This document shows, in pieces, positions 35,301 to 47,100 of a DNA stretch of 64,000 bases. Each line of letters begins with the position of its first letter. Position 1 is the stretch's first letter. The notes under the pieces are model-generated. The model saw only the letters and a program-made list of their open reading frames with translations. It was not told the origin of the DNA and ran no database searches. Both the position numbers and the translations under genes were made by a program. This stretch comes from Steromphala cineraria (taxonomy: Eukaryota > Mollusca > Gastropoda > Trochida > Trochidae): contig OU744732.1 of assembly GCA_916613615.1 (NCBI GenBank), forward strand, positions 51,296,227 to 51,360,226, given 5' to 3'.

Positions 35301-37113
35301 TTGTTGGCTATGCAAAATTGTTAGGTTTACTGCAGTGTGAAAGCTGAAATCGTTGAATTCACAATAGTTAAGATGAATGTTGATGAAAAGGTTGAATGAT
35401 TATGGATAAAAGTGCCAGTATAAAACATTCAACCCTTGAAAATAAGAATACATATTTGAAAAGATAAAAACAGATTATGCTTAATTTCTTGATTTGGTAA
35501 ATGTTTAGTACATAGTTTAAGCTTACTAATCTTTCTGTCTTGTTTATCATCATATCGAGATTCTTTGAGATGAACGACATACAAAGACTAGTTAAATATA
35601 CCTATTTATCGCTCCATTCTTGACAAACGACCGCATCAGATACAATTTATTGAAAGTTCACTACGGAAGTTTAATCAACATATTTGTATTTATACCTAAC
35701 AGTTATGTTTTATCAAAATATATTTTTAAAAATCAGGAAAACGTTTTCGTAAAAATAAAGAATTAAAAATCACTAAGAAGTCAGAGGTCCAAATTTAGAA
35801 AAACTATACCATGTTCAAAATGTTGTCATCCTTCGAAGAAAAGGGCTCGTAAATTGATTTTAGTCGACGATCAGCAATTAAAACTGTGAAAAATGTAAGA
35901 CTTGGGTTGCAACACTCTCACTGTACAGGCGCATTAACAAAAGTAGGTCAAACCCCGACACTGGCTGCACATGTTCTATTAATCTATCGTTTAACATGGC
36001 ACTCAGTCGTTAGTCAAAAACTAAATCTGGGATTTAATATTCTTAATAAATATCTAAAATTATAATGCATTCGCTGATCGTGAACACATCAATGACATAT
36101 TGTGTTTAGCTTCCGATGAGGAAGAGTTTTGCGTGTTTCAAAATCATAATATGATAAGAACAACTGAAGTGTCAACTTTCTTTTGTGCCTCAGTGTATTT
36201 GTACTGAATATCCTATTTACATTTGGACATTTGCTGATCCTTTTAACGTAAGGTAAAGTTATTTCACCGAAGCAAAACCGAGACCATCTTCACAACGTCA
36301 CGGGCGACACGAAAAAGTTCATAAACTCTTCCGTTCCTCTGAAACGAAGAGTCTAACTCCATACGTTTTGACCTTCAAGGGGAAAATGAAATGAGGCAAA
36401 TAACATGATTTTTTCACTACGATACTTTAGGTACACAACTGGTCATTTTTCAACTCCATGTATTCATCCATCACAATCGCTTTAAAGGGGCAGTAGCACA
36501 TTTTAAGGGGGAACTTAAGGTGATATCAGGAAAATTAAAATTAATGGTTACAATTGAAAGACAATGTATTTAAACTAAATTGAACAGTGATAATTCAAAT
36601 AAATTACATATAAAGTTTAGCCATGCGATTCATTTTTCCTACACAAAATGAAGTAAAGGTGTTCACACAAAAATGGCCGCCAATGGATTCCATGTGAATC
36701 CTTATACTTTGTCCTCTGACTTGGGATGATTGGCTTGTATAATGAGATTTTTGACACTGTGTCAAAGTAAAACATGTACATTTAGCATTAACTTAAATTA
36801 TCAGTGGGATTTTTAAAATATAAAATTAATAAAAAAAACGTGCTACTGCCCCTTTAAACTCTTCCGTTCCTCTAAAACAAATAAAACTCCATACGTTTTT
36901 ACCTTGCCGTGGGAAGATGAACTGAGACAAATTACATGACATTTTCTCTAAGATACTTTAGGTACACAATTATAGATCTTTCAACTCCATATAATTATCC
37001 ATCAAATTGCATATTTTAGCTTCAAATATATATAAATTAGCCATGCATTGCTTACCTATTGTCGTCCCAAAGAAGGTGTACGAAGAGAACAGAAAGGTCA
37101 GCACAAGTCTCAT
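32373..37113 (-). CDS. Gene E: secreted C-type lectin (EPN type), complete
   Basis: Exons 37056-37113, 34431-34516, 33846-33936, 33303-33519, 32373-32394; 474 nt, 157 aa. Signal peptide MRLVLTFLFSSY... . Six CTLD cysteines are present (DCPDF, SCY, FICEEH, EDCVAM, QGC, ICEHR), with EPNN and QWND intact. Exon 3 reads EEHRARLAFIETAEEN where the paralogues have EEHGGHL; this is the most divergent form of that segment. Tail RPIAVIG-stop; AATAAA at 32330-32335 (minus). The exon 3 donor is GTCAGT rather than GTAGG. The upstream box is decayed (TGATGAGTTG) at the usual 46-bp distance, so expression may differ from the neighbours. Intron 1 is AT-rich and holds a TTAA MITE inside a duplicated segment. 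Confidence 0.92.
32640..32748. repeat. Dispersed repeat R3, copy 2
   Basis: Direct copy of 30232-30345, in gene E intron 4. An unassigned minus-strand open frame (32687-33118) partly runs through it. Confidence 0.75.
33303..33519 (-). CDS. Gene E exon 4 (EPN sugar loop)
   Basis: 217 bp, acceptor ttcctag, donor gtatat. Encodes IWIGANDMMSEGNF, WQAGEPNN, EDCVAM and QWNDQGC. Confidence 0.92.
33846..33936 (-). CDS. Gene E exon 3
   Basis: 91 bp, donor gtcagt. Encodes FICEEHRARLAFIETAEEN then AFLTSYIKRYQ. Confidence 0.9.
34001..34332. mobile_element. TTAA MITE family 1, copy 5
   Basis: TTAAAGGGACAGTATCACG at the left; the right end lost the ACTGCCC part of its terminus. Gene E intron 2. Confidence 0.85.
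34431..34516 (-). CDS. Gene E exon 2
   Basis: 86 bp, acceptor ttgccag, donor gtgagt. Encodes GTDCPDFWTSFQ, GSCYSLY and EWVKAN. Confidence 0.9.
34520..36320. other. Gene E intron 1, 3' part
   Basis: AT-rich; no recognisable gene or repeat. Confidence 0.5.
36323..36480. repeat. 157-bp direct repeat, left copy
   Basis: AAACTCTTCCGTTCCTCT ... ACTTTAGGTACACAA, repeated at 36854-37011 with roughly 80% identity by eye; MITE copy 6 lies exactly between the two. Confidence 0.8.
36482..36857. mobile_element. TTAA MITE family 1, copy 6
   Basis: TTAAAGGGGCAGTAGCACA ... ACGTGCTACTGCCCCTTTAA. Confidence 0.88.
36854..37011. repeat. 157-bp direct repeat, right copy
   Basis: Starts at the MITE's right TTAA and runs to 45 bp short of gene E exon 1. 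Confidence 0.8.
37056..37113 (-). CDS. Gene E exon 1 (signal peptide)
   Basis: 58 bp; ATG at 37113-37111, donor gtaagc. Encodes MRLVLTFLFSSYTFFGTTI. Confidence 0.88.
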
Positions 37114-37158
37114 GCCTGGTTTTCTTGACTACAATCACGTAATGCGCATGTGTAGGTG

Positions 37159-37168
37159 TGATGAGTTG
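37159..37168 (-). promoter_or_regulatory. Degenerate GATA-type box upstream of gene E
   Basis: TGATGAGTTG at the conserved 46-bp distance; the GATAA core is lost. Confidence 0.35.
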
Positions 37169-37299
37169 CCTTTAGTTTGAGACCATGAACATCTGTTAGT
37201 TTTCAAGAGATAGTTTAAATTATGTATCGTTGCATAATCAAGGGCATATAAATGACATTTAATGACCTACCAAATTGTAGCAATTAACATGTAGGCATT

Positions 37300-37760
37300 T
37301 GTCATTCTCTGCATACCAACAACAAAAACTATCAAAAATTATCATTGGGTAACTACACGGAATGGTTTCTGATTTTGTCATTCTCTGCATTCCAACTACA
37401 AAAACTATCAACAATCATAATTGGGAAATTACTCACAATACCACAATCTATGGTTTCTGATTTTGTCATTCTCTGCATTCCTACTACAAAAACTATCAAC
37501 AATCATCATTGGGTAACTACATGGAATATTACAGAATACTACAATCAATTTTTGACTTTGTCATTCTCTGCATACCAACTACAAAAACTATCAAAAATTA
37601 TCATTGGGTAACTACTCACAATACCACAATCTATGGTTTCTGATTTTGTCATTCTCTGCATTCCTACTACAAAAACTATCAACAATCATTATTTGGATAA
37701 TTACTCGCTATACTAATGTATATGTGTTTGATTTTGTCATTCTCTGTATAGACGTATGGA
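37300..37760. repeat. ~88-bp minisatellite between genes E and F
   Basis: GTCATTCTCTGCAT recurs at 37301, 37377, 37465, 37560, 37648 and (variant) 37736. A single related unit lies upstream of gene G's 3' end (about 49095-49160). Confidence 0.85.
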
Positions 37761-37941
37761 GATGTAAGCATTCATTTTGGAATTCTGAAAATTACGACAA
37801 CACTTTTGAAAGTCTCATAAACGTCGAATAAATGAACCAAAATCAAATAGAGTTGAATACCTTATTTATTTGATAATCAACACATATATATCTGAATCTT
37901 ACAACTCTTAATAGTTACGGGGACAAGATGGAAAATGTCTG

Positions 37942-37966
37942 TCAGCCAATAATTTCACCATTTGGC
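37942..37966 (-). CDS. Gene F terminal exon
   Basis: 25 coding bases after catttcag give (R)PNGEIIG-stop. Confidence 0.82.
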
Positions 37967-40900
37967 CTGAAATGAAATGGAAAAAAATTAGAATTGGAAA
38001 GTTATATAATATCTATAGTACATTTTGCTATCTCTTGGTTCAAAACTATTTTAATAGTTTGCTATTTGTGTCATGAAAATCCAATCTTATCAGTAACTTT
38101 ACTGTGTAAAGGTAATGTCACGTAACACCTGATATACTGATGTGTGTAAGGTTGGGTTCAGGATTAAGTCCAATTGATTTAGGTAAGTACCCGGAAATAC
38201 AAAATAGCGAATAGAACTAAATGATTGGAAGTATTAAGAGATAAATGATACCTTATAACAGAATACTTTTTTTTCTAAAACTCCTGTTTACAAGAAGTTG
38301 TTCGAAATTAGATAACCCCTTACCTTGACCTTTGGGCCTGTACGTGAAATTTATGTCAAAATTTCTTCCAAATAAACCAGTATTCAAAATGAAATATGTT
38401 GAGTTGAGGAGGATAACACTATCTGGTTACAATTGTTTTTAAAGTTCGTTAACCTTTATACCTCTTTACAATTTACGAAATTTAGTTACTGGAACAACTT
38501 CACTTCCTTGCTTACAACATGACAATATATTTTAAAATATTGTCGTTACAGAACTTAAATGAAAAATAAATAAAAGTCGTTCATCACCTTGAGATGACAA
38601 AATATTGTCGTTACAGAATTTAAATGAAAAATAAATAAAAGTCATTTATCACCTTGAGGAGGCAAAATATTGTCGTTACAGAACTTAAATAAACGTAAAT
38701 AAAAGTCGTTCATCACCTTGAGATGTAAACTTATCAAGGAAGTTGACGTACATTATTTTTTACTAATTCTCATAAGTTACGAATTATTCTAGCATTCTAA
38801 TTTACCTGTGTTCACAGAGATAATCCTCTGGGTCTGAACACCTTTGATCGTTCCACTGGTAGCCTGAACTAGGTTTAATCTGAACGCAGTCTTCATCTGA
38901 TTGGTTGTTAGGTTCTCCAGGATGCCAATCAGAGTAGGTGAGTTTTTCACCTGTTGGCCCCCAGGTGAAGTTTCCCTCACTCATCATGTCGTTAGCGCCG
39001 ATCCAAACACTACCCGGGTGAACTATTGTAAAGAAGACATTAGAAACCATAACATAATACATTTGATATACATGTAGATATATAGATATATAGGGGTTGT
39101 CATGCATATGCATCACTTTCCTAAAAGTCTTGACATATTGTAAAGTGAAAGTTTTTATCATTTTCAATTTTATTCAGTCGAAATAGCAAAATAATCAAGG
39201 CAAATGTGAATTTCATAATGTGGATGCAATTGTTTCATGTTTGTACTGGTACGGCATTGATATAAGCAGAGTTATTGCTTGTTTGCCAAACCAGATTTCT
39301 TCGGAAATAAAAATATTTTTAAACCAATTTCATCATTGGAACTTTTTTCAGGAACAATTCTTTAATACTCAACTTCAAAAGAAATGCGACAATTAAATGT
39401 CATGATTTTATTTAGCTCCAAATAGTATGACAGTGTCTAGAATTGAATTAACCTGCATAAGAACTAGTTGATTGTTTGTTGAGTATGCCTAATGTAACAC
39501 GAACTTTAGAGTTAACCATTCAACAACCTTAGTAGTCCAGTAATTCTAGCAAAATATTCAGTCAACCCATCACAAATTGCAACAGAAATGATTTCAACTG
39601 ATTAACACTCTATGACTATCCCTTTATGACATATAGAAAATCTAGGAAAATCTAAGTGGTGGATCAAGGTCAAATGTGGCTTTCAAGGTCACAGGGGTCA
39701 CGAGAACAGATTTCGTATCATTTCATAATGGGAACTTTCAGCAGGAACAATTCTTTATTTACCCAATTTGAAAGGAAATGCGACAATAAAATGTCATGAT
39801 TTCATTTAGCTCAAAATAGTATGACAGTGTCTAGAATTGTATTAACCTGCATAAGTCATGGTTGATTGTTGGTTGAGAATGGCTAATGTAACACGAACTT
39901 TAGAGTTAACCATTCAACAATCTTAGGAGTCATGAAGTTACATTTGTAGGTTGGTTGTCGAATAACTTTGGAAGTTTAGGATATATGACAGAGTGGTTGC
40001 TAGGCAAAATGATATCAAAATGGAAAAAAAACTTTTTTCATTAGAAAAACATGTTCAAACTACATAAATGCGATAAAGTTATTACCATGACTTTATGAAT
40101 TATATGATTAATGTTCCAAATGGAATACCTACCTTGATATCTTTTAATGTAGGTTTTAACAAATGCATTTTCAGCAGCGGTTTCTATGTAAACAAGATGT
40201 CCTCCATGTTCCTCACAGATGAACTGAAATTCCGAATTTCAATATAGAAGGTAACTGATAAAGCATTAAACATGACCTCGCATGTGAAAATTACATATCA
40301 GTGTAGAACATACAATAAAACAACTCTTTATTGTCCTCAATACATTGTAAATCGGATAATTGTTTTGTGCATTTTGGACCCTGCAGCCCCAGTGCAGCGC
40401 CAATTAATGCGTTGTTCTTGCCTTAAAATGATCAGTGTCAAGCAAGGCAGCAACTGCCATCTTTTAAAGGGGCGGTAGCACGTTTTTGGAAAACTTTGTA
40501 TTTTATTTTATTCACAGATAATCGTACGTTAATGCTAAATTTATTATTTTGATAGTGACAGAATCTCATTTACAAAACCAATTATCCATAGTCTGAGAAA
40601 AATTATAAAGATTCACATTAAGTCCATTGGCGGCCATTTTTGTGTGAACACCTTTAATTCCTTTTGTGTAAGAAGAAGGATTTGCATTGCTAAACTTTAC
40701 ATTATATACTTGATTAACGAGTGCTTCATTTAGTTTAAATCCATTGTCATTCAGTTGGAACTATTTATTTTCATTTTCCTGATATCACAGGTATTCCCCC
40801 TAAAAACGTTCTAGTGCCCCTTTAACGTTTTTTGGTATGCCGCAACCGGGATTTGAACCCTGATATTCCGGGTGAAGAGTGAACACTCTACCAACTGACA

Positions 40901-41600
40901 TACACAATGTACGTACATTGGCCTTGACCCATTCTTCTTTGGTTTGATACAGAGAATAGCAGGAACCTTGGAATGCTGTCCAAAAATCAGGACAGTCAGT
41001 ACCTGGCAATGTGAAACTTTTAGAATAAGAAGCTAAATGCGAAAAAAACAAATGACAACCTAAAAAGGAAGAAAAGTCAGATCAAAGAAGATGGTAACCA
41101 TATCTATACACATTGGTCTAAATAAAATAGCGTAAAAAAATAATAAAAATTAAACAGCAAACCATATATCTTGGTACATACTACTGACGTTATCGTGAAT
41201 GACTCAGTGTCAAGCTGATAAGCAGGATTAAATTACACTTGTGTAATGTTCTTTTCTCCAATATTTTTTAGTAATGGAGTGTTGTATTTTACATTCAAGT
41301 TTTTCACTTGAAATTTCGATTTTTTAAGTATTTCAAGTTTTTGAAAAGGCATTGAGTTGAGTGTAATTTAAGTCATATCCTAGTAACTCTCCATTCCTAA
41401 AAAATAATGCAGCGATCAGAACTACGAGTCAGTTGAATTTTGCAATACTGATTTGCTTTTCACCTGTACACCTTTAATCTTATATAACTTGGCAACATCA
41501 GCCCCAGCTGAAATGTAAATGAAATGATACAGATAAATATATGCTTACCTATCGTTTTACCAAAGAAGGTGCAAAATAAAAATAGTAGGGCAAGTCTCAT
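37942..41600 (-). CDS. Gene F: secreted C-type lectin (EPN type), complete
   Basis: Exons 41549-41600, 40917-41002, 40133-40223, 38806-39022, 37942-37966; 471 nt, 156 aa. Signal peptide MRLALLFLFCTFFG... . CTLD motifs: DCPDF, SCY, FICEEHGGHLVYIE, WIGANDMM, EPNN, EDCVQI, QWNDQRC and LCEHR. Tail RPNGEIIG-stop; AATAAA at 37865-37870 (minus). Gene G is a close tandem duplicate, sharing exons and much of the introns. A second copy of its promoter and exon 1 lies upstream at 48230-48281, beyond the LINE. Intron 2 contains a tRNA-like sequence and a TTAA MITE, both also in G and so older than the duplication. The exon 2 donor is gtacgt where G has gtaagt. Confidence 0.93.
38536..38725. repeat. 65-bp minisatellite, 3 copies (gene F intron 4)
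   Basis: AATATTGTCGTTACAGAA at 38536, 38601 and 38666. The homologous site in gene G has five copies. Confidence 0.9.
38806..39022 (-). CDS. Gene F exon 4 (EPN sugar loop)
   Basis: 217 bp, acceptor acaatag, donor gtaaat. Encodes VWIGANDMMSEGNF, WHPGEPNN, DEDCVQI and QWNDQRC. Confidence 0.93.
40133..40223 (-). CDS. Gene F exon 3
   Basis: 91 bp, acceptor tttcag, donor gtaggt. Encodes FICEEHGGHLVYIETAAEN then AFVKTYIKRYQ. Confidence 0.9.
40464..40825. mobile_element. TTAA MITE family 1, copy 7
   Basis: TTAAAGGGGCGGTAGCACG ... ACGTTCTAGTGCCCCTTTAA; shared with gene G copy 8. Confidence 0.85.
40834..40904 (-). tRNA. tRNA-Glu(TTC)-like pseudogene or SINE head
   Basis: The minus strand gives a 7-bp acceptor stem that pairs (GTATGTC with GGCATAC), an A box (AGTTGGTAGAGTG), a TTC-containing anticodon loop and a B box (GGTTCAAATCC). 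The anticodon stem pairs poorly, so function is doubtful. It lies just downstream of gene F exon 2. Confidence 0.4.
40917..41002 (-). CDS. Gene F exon 2
   Basis: 86 bp, acceptor ttgccag, donor gtacgt. Encodes GTDCPDFWTAFQ, GSCYSLY and EWVKAN. Confidence 0.9.
41549..41600 (-). CDS. Gene F exon 1 (signal peptide)
   Basis: 52 bp; ATG at 41600-41598, donor gtaagc. Encodes MRLALLFLFCTFFGKTI. Confidence 0.9.
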
Positions 41601-41625
41601 GTTGAATTCTTGACTTGTGTAGATT

Positions 41626-41635
41626 TGATAAGCAG
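41626..41635 (-). promoter_or_regulatory. GATA-type box upstream of gene F
   Basis: TGATAAGCAG, 26 bp upstream of the ATG. The leader is 20 bp shorter than in C-E. CCCTTTATCA follows on the plus strand. Confidence 0.5.
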
Positions 41636-42444
41636 CCCTTTATCAACTAAGGTGACATATGGTAGTTTTCAAAAGATAGTGTAAATGACGTATGTAGGCA
41701 TCATCAGAGGACTTGTAATAACTAAGATCGGAATCAAATTTTAAATGTTACAAATAAATACGATAATAATAAAAAAAACACTTTGCATTTGGACTTGCTA
41801 AATAATCTTTTCAACAGTGTGACGTGTTTGCAACATTGCAATTATAGATACATGCTTACCAATGTAATAATTTGCATATTTCCTATCGTTTCCGGCGTCC
41901 CTCCTCATACAATAGAGACAAGGATACCCGTCATATATTCTAAGTTAGAACCTATGTTAAGTAAGGAAGACTAGTACAAGGCACTGCTCTAGTGTCCGAG
42001 AACAGTTAGTGATCTCACAGGCAATCTGTAACACAGGCCTGCCAAACGAAACTGCCTTATTGTGCAGAAAATAAAGATGCGCGGTATTATCGATATATCA
42101 GTATATTGCAATACAGGAACAACATGATACGAATCGGTACACACTTCTGAAAATTTACAATATATCGAACGTTATAAAATGAGTAATTTCATTGGATGGA
42201 TCGGATTTCACAGAGTGAGGACGTGTTTTGCTGAGCTCCGCTGTGATCACAAATGCTGATATCTACAAATTCAGGTGATTTGTTCCATTAAGGACTACAA
42301 ACTGATGCATAGGAGAGAATGTAATCATGAACTTTAATCACCGATAAAAAACAAAATATTTATTTTTGTTGATATTTTCATACTCAAAATCTAAACAAAA
42401 CAACATGATGTTGTAAACACCCAAGCTACCTATTAGGCTGGACA

Positions 42445-44103
42445 ATGGCTGACGCTCAGGAGAGTGAGGACAATGAAAGCGCAACAATGGGTGATCATGT
42501 AACACCTAGAGTGGACGATATAGACAATGAGGAGGTGTATAATACACCGCCATGGGATGACATAGACGAGTCAATATATCTAGAAATCAAAAGAAAAATT
42601 GGATCAAAAGACAAAGTCAGGTTTATTGACAGTGTTCAAGATATATACAACACAATTACAACATCAAAGAGATTAACGACATAAGAGAAAGTCTTTATGA
42701 TTACGGCAAGCACTCATGCGCCAACTTCCCTAAAGGTTTACTTGTCAGGCGTAAGAATACACAAGCAGCAACACCATCAGTGGTTTACAAATACGCTCAG
42801 GATGTATATTATCTTTTCCATTTTATTGAAGGGTCTATCTCTGACTTTGTCCTCCAGAATAAAGTTCTCAGCAGAGCTAGTGTGCGACATTTGTCCATCT
42901 CAACAGGACTTCTACCGACTTCACCATTTGCAAATGTTGAGACAAACCAGAATGGAACTACGCCAGGAACCCCCGGTAACATGCCACCACCTACCACGAC
43001 ACCATCAAGCCTACCAAAACCCACTACGATTACGAAACAAGGTGAGCAAAATGACACTCTATCATTAGTGCTCAGCCATATTGTTCAACTAAAGCAAGTT
43101 ATGAATGAAGGATATGAAGTGATAGAGAAGAAATTTGAGAGACTTGAAAAGAAACTAAGAGAAGAAATCAGATGCTTTCAAGAGACTATCGAGGAAAAAG
43201 ATAAGAAACTAAATCAGAAGAAAGACGCTCAGAGTTGAGAGCAGAGTTAAAAATAGCTAATCAAAAGAATAAATCCTATAGGGATCAAATCTTACACTTG
43301 GAAAATGAACTTCTCAATGCGAACTATTCTGTAGATACTAAGCTGAAGACAATCGAATCAAAACTGACTATACTTTCCAAGCATATAAACGAAAATAATG
43401 ACATCCCGAAAGCCCATTTACAGCAACGAAAAGTCACGCATGACGCCTCCACGTCAACGTCACCTACAGAAGAAGCTTCAACGACAGAGACTGAGACATC
43501 AACAACCAAGTCAACAGGGGACAACAACGGGCCGCGTCATATCCCAGACGGGACGTCATTATGAAGACCCTAACACACCAACCAGCAGGACCGACAACTA
43601 CATCAACGTCGACCTCAACTACAACAACTACGATGTCGACTTCCCATCCCTAAGACCTCAACAAGCGGACCTCAACTCGACGAGGAAATCAGCACATCCC
43701 CAAACTGATAACAACGCAGTGAAGGTAAAGAAAGATGCTTCACATCCTATAAGATCCATATCTAAGCCACTATCACGCACTACAAGGCGTACCTAAAGTG
43801 AAAACTAAACGCCTTGTTTTGTACAACGTCAGCGCAGAAGAATCATTTGACTCTGTTAAAGAATTGATCTATGATTATGCTCAGGACCAGAGTGTTAGAG
43901 TAACGTTTGTGAGATTGATGAAGAGAAACATTCGTAATAACTATCCTGATACATATACAGTGAAAGTCAATCTTGACTTCGATGACTATGAAGATTATGT
44001 TTCCGGTGTCAGAGATTTCTGGCCCCCTGGGATACGTGTCAGAGCCTATATACCGAGGAGTAAGACATACAGTGACAATACTGACAACCACAACAATTAT
44101 TAA
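42445..44103 (+). pseudogene. LINE ORF1 (coiled coil plus RRM-like domain), frameshifted
   Basis: Starts MADAQESEDNESAT. The natural frame moves at about 42665 (from ITTSK into EINDIRESLYDYG), at about 43235, in about 43400-43560 and at about 43797. A Lys/Glu coiled coil (EKKFERLEKKLREEI, 43120-43190) is followed by a Thr/Ser-rich linker. The end (43798-44103) is RRM-like: RLVLYNVSAEESF, VRVTFVRLMKRN, YTVKVNLDFDD, WPPGIRVRAYIP. ORF1 proteins bind RNA and chaperone the element's RNA. Confidence 0.8.
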
Positions 44104-44110
44104 CCCTCAT

Positions 44111-47100
44111 ATGTTTTCACATATCAGAAATGGATTATTCATGTATGTTATAATTCTTTTCATCATGAATCTCTCGTTGTTGACATGGAATGTGCGCGGT
44201 GTTATACATGGTGCTGACTACATCAATCACACTATATCTCATAACATAGATCTTGTAGCTTTACAAGAACACTGGCTCTCGCCAGATAAGTTATATCATC
44301 TTGACTCTTTACGTCATCTCAATCTCATTACTTATAACTGTATGAAGCCTAATTCCACGTCTTCTCGTGGCTCACATGGACTAGCTATATTAGTGAATAC
44401 CCTCTCTCCATGGCGGACAGAGTCTCTGAAAGTTAACTCTGATTATGCAATAGCAGTTAAACTTATTAGACACGGATATAATGATGTTTATGTAATTGAT
44501 TGTCGATTACCTTCTACGAATGTATTGCATACAACTTACTGCAATGCTCTCACTGATGTACTTGACCTCTATGATTACTTATCTGAAATAAGTACAACAA
44601 TGATCCTAGGTGATCTGAACTCTGATATTTGTAAATCACTTTTATCACAAAGAGATAACATTCTAAAGAGAGCATTATCAGAAAGAAATCTCATAAATGC
44701 TCTAAACAACTCATGTTTTAACTTACCAACTTGTACATACAGATCCAAGGAGAACTGTTTTCAAAGCATGATTGATTATATCCTAATTTCCTCATGCATG
44801 AGTTATCATATTAGTGGTGTCCAGATAACTGATACTTGTCCTTATAATGTCTCAGACCACTTCCCATGTTTCATTTCCTTAGACTTGCCCATTGTAAAAC
44901 AGTAAAGTAGCGGTGACTATTATGGTGTACCTAAATGGGATAAGGTTAATGAAACTAATATTGGTTGTTATCAACACTCAATTACACAATACCTACACTA
45001 TCATTATCCTCCCCATGCCAACGACCATCAGGAAAACACTGTTGATACCTATAATAATATCATTACCACTGCCTTACTACACTCAGGTAGCAACTCTATA
45101 CCTCATAGTAATTATAAGCCTTACCTAAAGCCATTCTGGAAATCGGACGGGTTAAATGATGCACACTTCCGCATGCGCGTGGCGCGACGTGAATGGGTAG
45201 GCAATGATAAACCTTGTGAGAAAACATCTATCTCGCGTGAAGTTTATAAAACTGAAAAACGCAACTTTCGTCGCCTTTTACGAAAGTCAAAACGGCAGTC
45301 TAGAAAAGAAATGCTTAAGCAAATTGAACTCTCGGCTGAAATGGATGTTAATACATTCTACAAAAATGTCCGTAAACAACGAGCAAATGTAACCAGCGTC
45401 AATGTAATTAGCTTTGACGGTGAAACTGCAACAACCCCTCCAGATTACATTGACGCTGGTTACATTTGCTTTGACGGTGAAACTGCAAAAACCCCTCCAG
45501 AAATTTGCAGAATTTGGGGTAAATTCAACTCAAACCTAGCCCAACCACATGACTCAGATAACTTTGACTCTGATTTTAAGGATAACATATCTAACAAAGC
45601 AAATGACATCATCAATTCAAATGAAATATACGATGATGAGCTTGAAAAAGAATTTTCACATAGTGAAATTAAGATGCTACTAAAGTTCTTAGTAGAAAAA
45701 AATCTCCTGGACCTGACAAAATAACCAATGAACACATTATTTTTGCAGGCAACTCTATCATAGTTTATTTATGCAGATTATTCAATCTTATCATCACCTC
45801 AAAATATGTCCCCAAAGAATATAGACTAGGTATGGTTATTCCCATATATAAAGGTAAAAAAGATAAAACTGACCCAAGAAACTACCGAGGTATCTCCTTA
45901 ACATCATGTCTTGGTAAACTCTTCGAAAAGCTTTTACTTAAAAGAATTGAAAACAAACTATTCAAAACAAGACCAGATTTTCCAGATATGTTACAATTCG
46001 GATTTCGCCGTGAACATGGAGCAATAATGTCTGTCTTCACATTAATGGAAAGTATTCAATATTACATGCATAGAGATTCACCTGTTTTTGCCTCTTTCCT
46101 TGATAATGAAAAAGCTTTTGACAGAATTTGGCATGATGGACTATTTTATAAATTGCATGAAATTGGTATAAGAGGGAAAACTTGGAACCTCTTACATCAT
46201 TGCTATACTAATAGCGAATGTTTTGTTCTGTATCAGGGTGAAAGATCAGACTTATATCATGTCATGCAAGGTGTGGGTCAAGGAAGAGTTATCTCATCCT
46301 GGTTCTTTCTTCTCTTTATCAATGACCTCATAACCTCTCTTAGAGAAGCCAGTTGTGGCATTTGTGTATATGGCATGCGCGTTCCCGCAGTCTTGCTTGC
46401 TGACGATACCACGCTTGTAAGCGCATCACCAAAAGGCTTACAACTATCATTAGACATAGTCTCATCATATGCCTGTAAATGGCGCTTGACCTATAACCCT
46501 ACTAAAAGTGCAATAGTTATTTTTGGTAAAAGAAAATCCACTCATTGCAAATTTCAATATCTCCTTGGTGATATTCCAATCCCCCAATCTGAATCAACTA
46601 CATATGGAGGGGTCCTTCTAACTGAAAATTTATCAACAAAAGCGCGAATCGACAGGTACGGTCAGAAAGCAAGACAAAATGTAAACTCACTCAGATCTGT
46701 TGGATTAAATGCCTCACAACTTCATCCATTTACATGTGTCAAGATCTGGTTGAGAATGATTCTTTCAACAAGTCTTTATGGTTGTGAAATCTTACCAAAT
46801 GTAAGAGGTCAGCAAATCGATGCACTTGAACTTACTCAAAGTTATTTTGCTCGTATTGTACAGGGATTAGATAACAGATCATCAACAGACTCTACTATTG
46901 CAAATTTAGGTCTATGGATGCTTGGTGGATACATTGATAAATGTAAACTCATATTTTGTGGACGTCTATGCAAACTCTCTTGTCATAACTTTGCAAAAAA
47001 CATATTTTTTTCTTCAATAACAACATATTCAAACTCGTCCTCAATCTGCAATGATCTGTTATCAACTCTCTCTAAATATAATCTAAATGTACACATCGAA

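Larger units (their letters stand above)
41171..42190. repeat. ~1-kb direct repeat flanking the LINE, left copy (carries gene F exon 1 and promoter)
   Basis: Starts TTGGTACATACTACTGACG and ends GAACGTTATAAAATGAGTAA-TTTC, exactly where LINE-specific sequence begins. The right copy is 47847-48838. Confidence 0.8.

Noticed and set aside
37300..37760. Regular repeat spacing resembling a CRISPR array
   Set aside because: Units are contiguous tandem repeats with no unique spacers, in a eukaryotic intergenic region.
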